Below, piece by piece: positions 1 through 9,206 of a stretch of 64,000 nucleotides of DNA. The notes under the pieces are model-generated. The model was not told the DNA's origin. It worked only from the letters and a program-made list of their open reading frames with translations, and made no database searches. The stretch comes from Parvibaculum sp. (lineage in GTDB: Bacteria; Pseudomonadota; Alphaproteobacteria; Parvibaculales; Parvibaculaceae). A program made the position numbers and the translations under genes. The number at the start of each line of letters is the position of its first letter. Positions within the stretch are counted from its first letter, which is position 1. The stretch is taken from assembly GCA_030645235.1 (NCBI GenBank), contig JAUSMV010000012.1, positions 496,001-560,000 on the forward strand, written 5' to 3'.

Positions 1-287
<287 letters not shown>

Positions 288-341
288 ACATGAAAATCTT
301 GACCTTCGAAATTGGGGGCAATGAAACGGGAGGGGTGCGGC

Positions 342-1223
342 GTGGCTGAATTGTCAAATCTGGGTTACGTGGTTTTCGGGGTCAGTGACCTTGTCGCCTG
401 GGAAGATTTTGCCGTCAACATTGCGGGATTACAGGTAGGTCGCAAAACTGACAACGCATTGGCGCTGCGGATGGACGAATACGAGCAACGTATCGTACTT
501 GAAAAGAACGCGGCGGATGACATTCTGGCTGCGGGCTGGGAACTCGGTAGCGAAGATGAGCTTGCTGAATATGTCGGACGCCTGCGTGCCTCAGGCATCA
601 CGGTCATGGATGGCGGGGAGGAGCTTGCCGCGCGACGTTTGGTTGAGAAGATTTATGTCTGCGATGATCCTATTGGTTTCAAACATGAGTTCTTCTACGG
701 GCCGCGCATCGCTTCGATCTCAAATCCGTTCCGTTCAAACATGTTGCGCGGTACCGGCTTTGAAACCGGCTCTCTCGGTATGGGGCACATCCTGCCCGGA
801 ACGAGCGACTACGCGGGCTCGGTTGGTTTCTATAAAAATGCCCTTGGGCTGAAAGTGACGGATTATATCCGCGAGGAAGTCGCGCCCGGTTTTGTGGTTG
901 ATGCCACTTTCTTTCACGCTGCTACGGGGCGACATCATTCAATTGCGACCGCAATGATCCCCGGTCCGAAACACCTCAATCATTTCATGATTCAAGTGAA
1001 GGACTTTGACGACGTGGGCCTTGCCTATGATCGTGTCCTGAAAGCGGGATTGCCCATCGTACTGACACTCGGCCACCATCCCAATGACAGGATGTTTTCA
1101 TTCTACGTCATGACGCCGTCGGGCTTCGCGATGGAGTTTGGCTATGGCGGCATCGTGGTCGATGAAGACTGGAAAATTGTTTCCTATTCCCAGCTCAGCG
1201 ATTGGGGACACAAGCGCGCCTGA
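342..1223 (+). CDS. bphC: 2,3-dihydroxybiphenyl 1,2-dioxygenase-like extradiol dioxygenase
   Basis: Two-domain type I (vicinal oxygen chelate) extradiol dioxygenase that opens a catechol ring next to the hydroxyls, using Fe(II). From the GTG at 342 (a strong GGGAGGGG lies 6 bp upstream; TTG at 312 and ATG at 321 are poorer) the protein has 293 residues, the usual length. Metal ligands are visible as His149 (GMGHI), His214 (HLNHF) and Glu265 (MEFGYGG). The second-sphere residues His199, His246 and Tyr255 occupy the positions of BphC His195, His241 and Tyr250. The C-terminal half is the active barrel. It lies between bphB and bphD in one operon. Its substrate is probably 2,3-dihydroxybiphenyl or a 3-alkylcatechol; the sequence alone does not separate these. 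Confidence 0.93.
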   Translation: MAELSNLGYVVFGVSDLVAWEDFAVNIAGLQVGRKTDNALALRMDEYEQRIVLEKNAADDILAAGWELGSEDELAEYVGRLRASGITVMDGGEELAARRLVEKIYVCDDPIGFKHEFFYGPRIASISNPFRSNMLRGTGFETGSLGMGHILPGTSDYAGSVGFYKNALGLKVTDYIREEVAPGFVVDATFFHAATGRHHSIATAMIPGPKHLNHFMIQVKDFDDVGLAYDRVLKAGLPIVLTLGHHPNDRMFSFYVMTPSGFAMEFGYGGIVVDEDWKIVSYSQLSDWGHKRA

Positions 1224-1280
1224 GCAACAAACAGATTCCAATAATAATTTTCAATTTGAAATTCATAGAGGGAGAAATCA

Positions 1281-2132
1281 ATGCCTGACACACACGTTTT
1301 GACAGAAGCCGCAACGAGCAAGTTCGTTGACGCTAATGGTGTTCGGATTCACTACAATGAAGCCGGATCCGGCGCGCCTGTGATCCTCATTCATGGTGGT
1401 GGTCCCGGCGCCGGTGGCTGGTCGAACTACAATCGAAATATGGAACCGCTGTCCAAGCAATTTCGCGTCATTTGTCCCGACCTGCCGGGCTTTGGCAAAT
1501 CGGATATGAAGCCGCTCGGCAGCGCTATGCCCGGTTGGTATGCCGAGAAGATGGCAGATTTCATGCGCGCCATCGGATTGAAGAAAGCTCACTTCATCGG
1601 CAATTCTCTGGGTGGCATGGTGACGCTTAAGCTCGCGCTTGAACATCCCGAGATGGTGGACAAGATGGTGCTGATGGGAACGGGCGGTAGCCTGCCTGTG
1701 TTCAGCACTTTCCCGACTGAAGGCATCAAAACGTTGCTCTTCTTTTACGATGGTCCCGGCCCGTCGTTGCAGCGCCTCAAAGGCTTTATCAATCAGTTTG
1801 TTTATGACCCGTCGCAGATCACTGATGAATTGCTTGAACAGCGGATGAAGGTTGCGCTTGATCCGCGCATTGTCGCCAATCCGCCTATGCGTCCCAATCC
1901 CAATGTGCCACTGGATGAGCTTTGGCGCGATGCGCGCCTGACCAAACTGCCGCATGAAACGCTGATGATCTGGGGGCGCGAAGATCGCGTCATGCCGATC
2001 GACATGGCGTTCCCGTTGCTTAAGCAAATCCCCCGTGCGCGTCTTTTCGTCATTCCGCAATGCGGTCACTGGGCACAGTGGGAGCATGCTGATGAGTTCA
2101 ATCGGACTGTCTCCGGCTTTTTCAGCGCCTGA
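1281..2132 (+). CDS. bphD: meta-cleavage product hydrolase (HOPDA hydrolase)
   Basis: Alpha/beta-hydrolase of 283 residues that cleaves the carbon-carbon bond of the ring-fission product (2-hydroxy-6-oxo-6-phenylhexa-2,4-dienoate or an alkyl analogue), giving an acid plus 2-hydroxypenta-2,4-dienoate. The oxyanion segment HGGGPGAGGWSNY (residues 38-50), nucleophile elbow GNSLGG with Ser109, Asp235 in GREDRV and His263 in CGHWAQWEHADEFNR are all present. The last motif is almost diagnostic for the BphD/MhpC group. The start has a GGGAG ribosome site. The gene follows bphC by 57 bp and precedes the hydratase, so it connects upper and lower pathways. Confidence 0.93.
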   Translation: MPDTHVLTEAATSKFVDANGVRIHYNEAGSGAPVILIHGGGPGAGGWSNYNRNMEPLSKQFRVICPDLPGFGKSDMKPLGSAMPGWYAEKMADFMRAIGLKKAHFIGNSLGGMVTLKLALEHPEMVDKMVLMGTGGSLPVFSTFPTEGIKTLLFFYDGPGPSLQRLKGFINQFVYDPSQITDELLEQRMKVALDPRIVANPPMRPNPNVPLDELWRDARLTKLPHETLMIWGREDRVMPIDMAFPLLKQIPRARLFVIPQCGHWAQWEHADEFNRTVSGFFSA

Positions 2133-2156
2133 TCGTCCGACAAAAAAGGTCCTGAT

Positions 2157-2948
2157 ATGTCATCTAAATCAATAGAGTCGGCGCAAGTTGCTGAGGTCAT
2201 TTACAACGCGCGGCGGAACGGTACTCCCGTTCCGCCGGTGAGCCAGACCTACGGTGTGACGGACGCGGGCATCGCCTATGGCATTCAGGACATCAACACG
2301 AAGCGTTGGGTCAGTGAAGGCCGTCGCATTGTCGGTCGTAAGATCGGCCTGACGTCGAAAGCTGTTCAGGCACAGCTCGGTGTGAGCGAGCCTGACTACG
2401 GTATGTTATGGGGCGATCTCGCTTATGGCGATGGTGACATTGTTCCCATGTCAAAATTTATGCAGCCTCGCGTCGAGGCCGAAATAGCCTTTGTGATGGA
2501 CCGTGCTGTTATGTCTCCGGATGTCACTTTGACGGAATTGATTTCGGCGGTGGGCTATGCGCTGCCTTCCGTTGAAATCGTCGATAGTGCTATCGCAGAC
2601 TGGAAGATCACGCTGGCGGATACGATTGCCGACAACGCGTCTGCTGGTGGCTTTGCTTTAGGTACCAGTCCGCGCAAAGTTACCGACGTTGACCTCAAAC
2701 TTGCTGGTATGCTGCTTACAAAAAATGGAGCGCATGTCTCCCTCGGTGTCGGCGCGGCCTGTCTTGGTCATCCGCTTATCGCAACACTTTGGCTTGCTCG
2801 GATAATGGCCAAGGTTGGTCGCCCCCTTGAGGCAGGTGATATTGTTTTGTCCGGTGCTCTCGGCCCCATGGTGTCGGCCGTAGCGGGCGACCGCTTCTCC
2901 GTTGAGATTCAGGGTTTCTCGCCTTTCAGCATTGAATTTGGTGCATAG
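2157..2948 (+). CDS. bphH: 2-hydroxypenta-2,4-dienoate hydratase
   Basis: 263-residue member of the MhpD/BphH/TesE 2-keto-4-pentenoate hydratase group, within the FAH superfamily. It adds water to 2-hydroxypentadienoate, giving 4-hydroxy-2-oxovalerate. Family segments visible are [17 protein letters not shown] (residues 61-77), PRVEAEIAF with the metal-binding acidic pair, and [15 protein letters not shown]. The length is normal. It follows bphD and is followed within 10 bp by the acetaldehyde dehydrogenase, reproducing the H-J-I order of biphenyl lower pathways. A second hydratase of this family lies at 5968-6759, so the two probably serve different dienoates. Confidence 0.9.
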   Translation: MSSKSIESAQVAEVIYNARRNGTPVPPVSQTYGVTDAGIAYGIQDINTKRWVSEGRRIVGRKIGLTSKAVQAQLGVSEPDYGMLWGDLAYGDGDIVPMSKFMQPRVEAEIAFVMDRAVMSPDVTLTELISAVGYALPSVEIVDSAIADWKITLADTIADNASAGGFALGTSPRKVTDVDLKLAGMLLTKNGAHVSLGVGAACLGHPLIATLWLARIMAKVGRPLEAGDIVLSGALGPMVSAVAGDRFSVEIQGFSPFSIEFGA

Positions 2949-2955
2949 GCAAGAC

Positions 2956-3900
2956 ATGACCGCAAAAATCAAAGTCGCAATAATTGGTTCGGGCAATATC
3001 GGCACCGACCTGATGATCAAGGTGATGCGCCTCTCAAAAGTTCTGGAGATGGGGGCCTTCGTCGGTATTGATTCTGAATCAGATGGATTGAGGCGCGCTG
3101 AGCGCATGGGTGTTCCGGTAACGGCGGGCGGTATTGACGGCTTGGTTGCCATGCCGGAGTTCAAAGACATTTCAATTGTCTTTGATGCCACGTCAGCGGG
3201 CGCGCACAAGCATCACGACGCTGTTCTGCGTGCGCATGGCAAGCAGGTGATTGATCTCACACCCGCTGCCATCGGTCCATACACCGTGCCTTCGATTAAT
3301 CTTGACGCCCATCTCAGTGAACCCAACGTCAATATGGTGACATGTGGGGGGCAGGCGACGATTCCGATTGTCGCCGCGATCAACCGCGTCTCGCCTGTTC
3401 ACTATGGCGAGATCGTTGCTTCCATTGCCTCAAAATCAGCGGGCCCCGGCACGCGGGCTAATATCGATGAGTTCACTGAAACAACATCCAAAGCGATTGA
3501 AATCGTCGGCGGCGCAAAGCGTGGTAAGGCCATCATCGTGCTGAATCCGGCTGAACCGCCTCTGATGATGCGCGATACGGTCTATTGCCTATGTGATGAC
3601 GCTGATGAAAGTGCGATTGAAGCTTCCGTCGAGGCGATGGTGCGCGATGTTCAGTCCTATGTGCCGGGCTATCATTTGAAGCAGAAGGTTCAGTTTGAGC
3701 GCGTTGGTCACAACAGTCGTCTTTATATTCCTGAAATGGGCCAGGCCTATGCCGGTCTCAAAGTGACTGTCTTCATCGAAGTTGAAGGAGCCGCCCATTA
3801 TCTGCCGGCCTATGCAGGCAATCTTGATATCATGACGTCAGCCGCACTCAAGACAGCTGAGCGCATGGTCGAATTGCGTGCCCGGAGTGCGGCTGAATGA
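2956..3900 (+). CDS. bphJ: acetaldehyde dehydrogenase (CoA-acylating)
   Basis: 314-residue enzyme that converts the aldolase-derived acetaldehyde to acetyl-CoA with NAD and CoA. The N-terminus [15 protein letters not shown] is the dinucleotide-binding loop, and Cys130 in [12 protein letters not shown] is the acylated catalytic cysteine. The ATG at 2956 is preferred because it begins [11 protein letters not shown], the family N-terminus; an upstream in-frame start would overlap bphH. It overlaps the aldolase gene by an ATGA junction. In this family dehydrogenase and aldolase form a complex that channels acetaldehyde, and translational coupling fits this. Confidence 0.95.
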   Translation: MTAKIKVAIIGSGNIGTDLMIKVMRLSKVLEMGAFVGIDSESDGLRRAERMGVPVTAGGIDGLVAMPEFKDISIVFDATSAGAHKHHDAVLRAHGKQVIDLTPAAIGPYTVPSINLDAHLSEPNVNMVTCGGQATIPIVAAINRVSPVHYGEIVASIASKSAGPGTRANIDEFTETTSKAIEIVGGAKRGKAIIVLNPAEPPLMMRDTVYCLCDDADESAIEASVEAMVRDVQSYVPGYHLKQKVQFERVGHNSRLYIPEMGQAYAGLKVTVFIEVEGAAHYLPAYAGNLDIMTSAALKTAERMVELRARSAAE

Positions 3901-4937
3901 ACAATTTTAAGCCAGCTTCCAAATTGTACATTCAAGACGTGACTCTGCGTGATGGTATGCACGCGATCCGGCATCAGTACAGTCTTGATCATGTGCGTGT
4001 GATTGCCAAAGCGCTTGATGTCGCCAAAGTTGATGCAATCGAAGTGTCTCACGGCGATGGTCTTGCAGGATCGAGTTTCAACTACGGGTTTGGCGCGGCA
4101 ACCGATTGGGACTGGATCGGCGCCGTTGCCGAAGTGCTGACACATGCGAAACTGACAACGCTTCTTCTGCCGGGTATCGGTACAATTCATGACCTGAAAC
4201 ATGCCTTCGAGATGGGTGTGCGTTCAGTGCGTGTCGCAACGCATTGCACTGAAGCTGATATTTCCAAGCAGCATATCGAAGCGGCACGCGCGCTTGGCAT
4301 GGATGTTTCCGGATTTTTGATGATGAGCCACATGTCTGCGCCAGATGCTTTGGCGCAGCAGGCAAAACTCATGGAAAGCTACGGCGCGCACTGCGTCTAT
4401 GTCACGGACTCGGGTGGCGCGCTGACGATGGACGGCGTGGCCGAACGTTTTCAGGCTTATGACCGCGTGCTGAAGCCTGAAACCGAACGCGGTATTCATG
4501 CGCATCACAACCTGAGTCTCGGCGTGGCCAATTCAATTGCGGCAGTACAGAGCGGTGCGATACGTGTTGATGCTTCGCTCGCCGGCATGGGCGCCGGCGC
4601 AGGCAACGCGCCGCTCGAAGTATTCATTGCCGCTGCTGATGTTTACGGCTGGGATCATGGCACAGACTTGTTCCGGCTGATGGATGCGGCCGAAGATCTC
4701 GTGCGTCCTCTACAAGATCGCCCTGTGCGCGTTGATCGTGAAACACTGAGCCTTGGCTATGCGGGTGTTTACTCGAGCTTCTTGCGTCATGCGGAAAAAG
4801 CTGCCGCGGACCACGATCTTGACGTGCGCTCAATCCTTATGGAACTCGGGCGTCGCCGTATGGTCGGTGGTCAGGAAGATATGATTGTTGACGTCGCGCT
4901 TGATCTTAAGGGAAAAGCATTGGCGTTGAAGAGCTGA
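3897..4937 (+). CDS. bphI: 4-hydroxy-2-oxovalerate aldolase
   Basis: 346-residue DRE-TIM metallolyase family aldolase (BphI/MhpE/DmpG) that cleaves 4-hydroxy-2-oxovalerate to pyruvate and acetaldehyde. The signature TLRDGMHA supplies Arg18, Asp19 and His22. His201 and His203 in [10 protein letters not shown] complete the divalent-metal site, and the glycine-rich segment [13 protein letters not shown] follows. The start codon overlaps the bphJ stop. The gene closes the bph-type transcription unit; downstream lies a 250-bp stretch with a decayed aldo/keto reductase. Confidence 0.95.
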   Translation: MNNFKPASKLYIQDVTLRDGMHAIRHQYSLDHVRVIAKALDVAKVDAIEVSHGDGLAGSSFNYGFGAATDWDWIGAVAEVLTHAKLTTLLLPGIGTIHDLKHAFEMGVRSVRVATHCTEADISKQHIEAARALGMDVSGFLMMSHMSAPDALAQQAKLMESYGAHCVYVTDSGGALTMDGVAERFQAYDRVLKPETERGIHAHHNLSLGVANSIAAVQSGAIRVDASLAGMGAGAGNAPLEVFIAAADVYGWDHGTDLFRLMDAAEDLVRPLQDRPVRVDRETLSLGYAGVYSSFLRHAEKAAADHDLDVRSILMELGRRRMVGGQEDMIVDVALDLKGKALALKS

Positions 4938-5124
4938 TTGGTCTGATCGGGCGGAGCGGCTCGACAAGGTAAGATCCGTCGCTTGTATTCGTCGGGTGGC
5001 AAAACTGGGCGTCAATTTCACAGATACAGCTTCGGTTTACGGCGAAAGGCGGAGCGAAGAGTTCTTCGGCGAGCCATTACCGAGACGCCAAAAAGACTTG
5101 ACCTTAAGCAGTGATATCCATTAA
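4936..5124 (+). pseudogene. aldo/keto reductase remnant
   Basis: In one frame this gap reads about 60 residues ending at a TAA (5122-5124). They include IRRVAKLGVNFTDTASVYGE followed by RRSEEFFGEPLPRRQKDLTLS. This is recognisably the strand-2/helix-2 block of aldo/keto reductases (family pattern LGVNFFDTADVYG..RSEELLGRAL, with Asp and Tyr of the tetrad). No upstream barrel start and no downstream catalytic Lys or His segments are present, so this is a truncated fragment rather than a functional gene. It follows directly on the bphI stop, which suggests a deletion during pathway assembly. No start codon is proposed. The recognition rests on one motif block. Confidence 0.6.
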
Positions 5125-5186
5125 CTGATCTAAATCATTTTTGACTATAATCAATAATAAGCCTTAACGGCAAGGGGCGGCGGGCG

Positions 5187-5975
5187 ATGGTGAATGAAAA
5201 GACGTCATTAAAGTTACGCTGGAAAGCGGGCGAGGTGACACTCGGCGCGTGGTGCATGATGCCCGGGGCTTTAAGTGCCGAGGCCTTGGCACGGCTTGGG
5301 TTTGATTGGGTTCTGATCGACATGCAGCATGGCGGCATGGATTATCAGACCGCTGTTGAAATGATCCGCGCGATTGATTTGTCAGATGCGATTCCGATTG
5401 TACGTGTGCCCTGGAACGATCCGGGCATCATCGGTCGTGTGCTTGACGCCGGTGCGCTTGGCGTTGTCATTCCGATGATCCAGACGGTCGATGATGCGCG
5501 CCGCGCGGTTGATGCGTGCCTCTATCCGCCCGCAGGCCGTCGCAGCTTCGGGCCGGTGCGCGTTGGGCTTCGTGATGGCAACGGCTATTTCGGCACTGCC
5601 AATGGGCGTGTCTGCGTGATCCCGATGATCGAAACATCAGACGCACTCGCGTCGGTGGAAGAGATTGCGGCTGTGTCTGGTGTTGATGCTGTGTTTGTTG
5701 GTCCGTTTGATCTCTCTGTCGCACTCGGATTGCCGCCGGGGGACAATGACGGGAAGCCGGCCTTTGATGCGGCGATCAAGAAAGTCGCTGAAGCCGCGAA
5801 GAAAGCCGGCGTGGCGACGGCTGTGTTGTCAAACGCGAGAGTTGCGCCTTTGCGTATTGAACAAGGATTCCAAATGATTTCAGTGACCACAGATATTTCG
5901 GCCATGTCTATGGCGGCGGCGGGCGATCTCAAAATTGTGCGTGACACGCAATTGAAGGGTGTTTCCCATGCTTGA
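5187..5975 (+). CDS. HpaI-type class II 4-hydroxy-2-oxo acid aldolase
   Basis: 262-residue HpcH/HpaI family aldolase, which splits 4-hydroxy-2-oxo-acids such as 4-hydroxy-2-oxoheptanedioate into pyruvate and an aldehyde. Key residues line up with E. coli HpaI by simple counting: catalytic His48 (IDMQHGG), pyruvate-binding Arg73 (VRVPW), and metal ligands Glu149 (PMIETSDAL) and Asp175 (VGPFDLS). An AAGGGG ribosome site precedes the ATG at 5187. It overlaps the following hydratase by 8 bp, so the two form a second lower-pathway module beside bphHJI. The substrate may be a longer or carboxylated analogue; this is inferred from family only. Confidence 0.85.
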   Translation: MVNEKTSLKLRWKAGEVTLGAWCMMPGALSAEALARLGFDWVLIDMQHGGMDYQTAVEMIRAIDLSDAIPIVRVPWNDPGIIGRVLDAGALGVVIPMIQTVDDARRAVDACLYPPAGRRSFGPVRVGLRDGNGYFGTANGRVCVIPMIETSDALASVEEIAAVSGVDAVFVGPFDLSVALGLPPGDNDGKPAFDAAIKKVAEAAKKAGVATAVLSNARVAPLRIEQGFQMISVTTDISAMSMAAAGDLKIVRDTQLKGVSHA

Positions 5976-6759
5976 TGCAGTCACACGGACGAAGATTGTC
6001 GGTGATTTGGAAGAAGTCTATCGCAGTCGCAAGGCATTACCGCTTCTGACCAAAACCTATGCCGGTATTGAAGTGGAAGATTCCTATCGTATTCAGGAAG
6101 AATTTGTGACGCGGAAAGTAGCGGCCGGCGCGAAGGTCAAAGGCTACAAGGTAGGTCTTACCTCGAAAGCTATGCAGCAAATGTCGGGATCGACCGAACC
6201 CGACTTCAGCGCAATGACGGATGAGTTGTTTTTCCCTGAAGATACGCCCATCCCGCACGCGCATTTTTTCGATCCGATGATTGAGATCGAAATTGCTTTC
6301 GTGATGAAGCATGCGCTCAAGGGTCCGGGCATTTTGCCGGTTGATGTGATCCGCGCGACCGACTTTGTTTTGCCGGCAATTGAGATTGTTGATTTTCGTG
6401 TGGCGCGTGCGCCGGGCATGAACCTCATCGACACCGTGGCGGACCTTGCGGCTTGTGGCGCCGTCGTGCTCGGCGGCAATCCGCGCAGGCTTGATCAGAT
6501 CGATGTGCGCGCAGTCAAAGGCTCAATCATCCGCAATGATGTGGTGGAGCAGGAGGGTGTCGCTTCTGCGGTGCTGGGCAATCCGGTGACGTCTGTTGCG
6601 TGGCTTGCCAACAAGCTTGGCGAGTTTGGTGTGAGCTTCGAGCCGGGACATGTGATCCTCACCGGATCATTTGTGCGTGCGATTCCCGTGAAGCAGGGCG
6701 ATCAGATTGTCTGCCGCTTTGATCAGGGCTTCGGTGATGTGTCCGTCAGTTTCGATTAA
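5968..6759 (+). CDS. 2-oxo-hepta-3-ene-1,7-dioate hydratase-like (HpaH/MhpD family)
   Basis: 263-residue 2-keto-4-pentenoate hydratase family protein, closest in feel to HpaH/HpcG, which hydrates 2-oxo-hept-4-ene-1,7-dioate to the HpaI substrate. Segments visible are [27 protein letters not shown] and [16 protein letters not shown]. The ATG at 5968 is chosen over the GTG at 5959 because GAAGGG at 5954-5959 gives proper spacing. It overlaps the aldolase gene and its stop touches the stop of the convergent TetR gene. The sequence differs clearly from bphH (2157-2948), so this is not a recent duplication. Confidence 0.82.
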   Translation: MLDAVTRTKIVGDLEEVYRSRKALPLLTKTYAGIEVEDSYRIQEEFVTRKVAAGAKVKGYKVGLTSKAMQQMSGSTEPDFSAMTDELFFPEDTPIPHAHFFDPMIEIEIAFVMKHALKGPGILPVDVIRATDFVLPAIEIVDFRVARAPGMNLIDTVADLAACGAVVLGGNPRRLDQIDVRAVKGSIIRNDVVEQEGVASAVLGNPVTSVAWLANKLGEFGVSFEPGHVILTGSFVRAIPVKQGDQIVCRFDQGFGDVSVSFD

Positions 6760-7520
6760 GAGGATGTGCTGCGTTTTTGCGGAGATTTAGGCTGCGTAAT
6801 TTGCAATGGCTTGATCTGCAGATTCAGGATTTCCGGAAGTAGCTTTTCAAACCTTGCATAATTTGTATAGCCGCCAAGCCATGCGTTGAGCTGCTGGATG
6901 TAAATTGAGAACAGGTTGCGGGCGAGCAAAACCGGATCGGCGTCCGAATTAAATTTGCCTTCGTTTTGAGCGACTTTGATCAGGTCTGCAAGTCTGCCGA
7001 AGATGCTGTGCATGAGACGCATGACTTCGAGGCGACGTTCGGGGTTGTCGAGAAAGAAAATTTCCTTCAGGAGCGCGCGAGACAGGGCTTCGTCACGTTT
7101 GTGATAGGTTACAAAACCCGCGAAGAGAAACATCACCTGATCAAGCAGAGGCTTCTTCGGCATCTTTGCATAAGTTTTATCCACGACTTCCATCATCTCG
7201 TCTTTGAAGACCATGACGAGAAGCTCTTCTTTGGATTTTGCATAAAGAAAGAGTGTACCAAAGCCAATGTCGGCGGCCTCGGCTATATCGTTGATGGTTG
7301 TGCCCTGAAATCCTTTTTCGCGAAACAGGATGCGCGCTGCATCAGTGATACGCGCAAGTTTCTCTAGCCGGTTGCGTTCGCGCCGTCCAAGCTTCGGTTC
7401 AGATTCCTTCAGAGCCAAGGATTTTGCAGCCGGTATTTTTGGCTTTGAAGATTTCGGCTTGATGACCGTGTCTTTATTTGGCTTTGGCACTTTTGCACTC
7501 AATCGTTCGGTCATGGTCAC
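6756..7520 (-). CDS. TetR-family transcriptional regulator with basic N-terminal extension
   Basis: 254 residues. The TetR helix-turn-helix domain runs from about residue 55 to 105 (RITDAARILFREKGFQG, TTINDIAEAADIGFGTLF, YAKSKEELL), followed by an all-helical ligand domain. It is preceded by about 45 residues rich in Lys, Pro and Ser that are not part of the normal fold. Start codons are GTG at 7520 or ATG at 7514. It lies between two catabolic modules, convergent with the HpaI/HpaH genes and divergent from the monooxygenase operon, so it likely controls the latter. The ligand is unknown. Paired palindromes lie directly upstream of its start. Confidence 0.9.
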   Translation of the reverse strand: MTMTERLSAKVPKPNKDTVIKPKSSKPKIPAAKSLALKESEPKLGRRERNRLEKLARITDAARILFREKGFQGTTINDIAEAADIGFGTLFLYAKSKEELLVMVFKDEMMEVVDKTYAKMPKKPLLDQVMFLFAGFVTYHKRDEALSRALLKEIFFLDNPERRLEVMRLMHSIFGRLADLIKVAQNEGKFNSDADPVLLARNLFSIYIQQLNAWLGGYTNYARFEKLLPEILNLQIKPLQITQPKSPQKRSTSS

Positions 7521-7529
7521 TCAAATATT

Positions 7530-7560
7530 TTGCGCTGCAATATATATGCAGGTTGCAACC
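7530..7560. promoter_or_regulatory. candidate TetR operator (nested palindromes)
   Basis: The start-proximal part of the divergent intergenic region holds TTGC-GCT-GCAA (7530-7540), the near-palindrome TGCAATATATATGCA (7536-7550) and the perfect palindrome GGTTGCAACC (7551-7560), one after the other. The repeated TGCA/TTGCAA half-site next to a TetR gene is typical of an autoregulatory operator. This is inferred from symmetry and position only. Confidence 0.4.
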
Positions 7561-7715
7561 GTCGCCACCGATGCGCAAGCGCGATGTGCCGATTGCTATC
7601 TGACATATGCACAGATTTTATCCGGCATCGTCACACGGGACTTGACTTCATCATCTGCGTTCATCAAAGTGATTGCAATCAGTTTTGATTAAGATCACCA
7701 AATAGGGAGGGTGGC

Positions 7716-9206
7716 ATGGCGGCTCGTACCGGAGAAGAGTTCCTTAAAGGGTTGAATGACGGTCGTGAAATTTGGGTCGGCAATGAGAAGGTCTCTGACG
7801 TTACGGATCATCCGGCCTTTGCTGGTGCCGCACGTGGTCTTGCCGGTAGCTACGATATTCAGCATCAATTTCCTGATGATTGTCTGATGCCGGACCCTGA
7901 GACGGGTGAACTGATCAATGTGAGTCATATGATTCCGCGCTCCAAGGAAGATCTGAAGCGTCGTCATAAGGGATTGGAGCGTTGCGCCGAATACACGGTG
8001 GGCTATATGGGCCGGACGCCGGATTACATGAATGTGACCTATGCGGGTTTTGCCGGTCGTCCGGACGAATGGGGTGCAAACGGCAATGAAGAGGGTGCCG
8101 AGAATCTCATTAAGTATCAGAAATTCCTGCGGCGCGACGACATCTCGCTGACGCATACGATTATTCAGCCGACCATCGACAAATCGGAAGGCGATGCGCC
8201 GAAGCCCGGCAATGATGTGGCGTTGCATAAAGTCGGCGAAACAGAGCATGGCATTATCGTACGTGGTGCGCGTATTCTCGCAACGCTCGCGCCCTTTGCC
8301 GATGAGATCGCGGTCTATCCCGGTGCGCCGTTGCTACCCGGCACGGATGACTATGCCCTTGCCTTTTGCATTCCGATGAACACGCCCGGCCTTAAATTTA
8401 TCTGCCGCGATAGCTGCGCGGGGTCGCGCAACACGTTCGATCATCCTTTGTCGAGCCGCTTTGACGAGCAGGACGCTTTCGTCATTTTCGATGATGTGGA
8501 GGTGCCGTGGGATCGTCTGCACATCAATTGCAACATGGACGTCTATAATCAGGTTATGCGCACAAGTTGGTTTCCCAACGTTATGCAACAGACAATGATC
8601 CGCGCGCAGACAAAGCTCGAATTTGCGTGGGGTCTTGCGGCCAAGATGGCGGAGTCCATCAATTCGGTGCAACCGACACAGGCACAAATGCTTGGTGAGA
8701 TATGGACCTTTGCCGAGTTTGCACGTTCCTGCGTCCAAACGGCCGAAGACAATGCCCATGATCATGGTAATGGCGCATGGTTTCCCCAAGGCGCCCCGCT
8801 GGTTGCTTTGAGGTCATCGCTTCCTTACTGGTTCCCGCGTGTCAATGAAATCATCCGTCTCATTGGCTCGCACAATCTGCTTGCCGCGCCGACCCATGCG
8901 CAGTTCTCCGATCCGGCGTTGCGCCCGTTGATTGATCATTTCATGCGTGGGGCCAAAGACGTTGACGCCCATTCGCGGGCCCGTGTTTTCCGTCTTGCAT
9001 GGGATTTTACAGGTAGCGCGCTTGCAAGCCGCGTCGAACAATACGAGCGGTTCTATCTGGCATCCGGTGCGCGCAACCAACAGCTTGCGCATATGCTCGG
9101 CGAGCGCACACGCGCTGACCGTTTGGTGAATCGTTTTCTGACAGAGCCGATTATTGAGATTGGGGCGGACAGGGCTTCGAATAAAAAAGTCGGAGCGGCA
9201 GCATGA
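7716..9206 (+). CDS. HpaB-family FADH2-dependent phenol hydroxylase, oxygenase component
   Basis: 496-residue member of the 4-hydroxyphenylacetate 3-monooxygenase (HpaB) family, which uses reduced FAD and oxygen to ortho-hydroxylate phenols to catechols. Arg100 and Tyr104 in GRTPDYMN and the His in SLTHTIIQP (His147) correspond to substrate-site residues of Thermus HpaB. The acyl-CoA-dehydrogenase-like fold and length are normal. A strong AGGGAGG site precedes the ATG. No flavin reductase (HpaC) gene is in this window, so reduced flavin must come from elsewhere. It heads a four-gene operon with an aldehyde dehydrogenase, an extradiol dioxygenase and an FAH-family protein. The phenolic substrate is not known. 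Confidence 0.88.
   Translation: MAARTGEEFLKGLNDGREIWVGNEKVSDVTDHPAFAGAARGLAGSYDIQHQFPDDCLMPDPETGELINVSHMIPRSKEDLKRRHKGLERCAEYTVGYMGRTPDYMNVTYAGFAGRPDEWGANGNEEGAENLIKYQKFLRRDDISLTHTIIQPTIDKSEGDAPKPGNDVALHKVGETEHGIIVRGARILATLAPFADEIAVYPGAPLLPGTDDYALAFCIPMNTPGLKFICRDSCAGSRNTFDHPLSSRFDEQDAFVIFDDVEVPWDRLHINCNMDVYNQVMRTSWFPNVMQQTMIRAQTKLEFAWGLAAKMAESINSVQPTQAQMLGEIWTFAEFARSCVQTAEDNAHDHGNGAWFPQGAPLVALRSSLPYWFPRVNEIIRLIGSHNLLAAPTHAQFSDPALRPLIDHFMRGAKDVDAHSRARVFRLAWDFTGSALASRVEQYERFYLASGARNQQLAHMLGERTRADRLVNRFLTEPIIEIGADRASNKKVGAAA

Noticed and set aside
1278-2087. 269-residue minus-strand frame opposite bphD
   Set aside because: Shadow frame; bphD has a complete catalytic triad.
5121-5151. TATAAT at 5146 with TTAACT at 5121 as promoter for the HpaI-type gene
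   Set aside because: The 19-bp spacing is poor and the -35 match weak; not strong enough to list as a feature.
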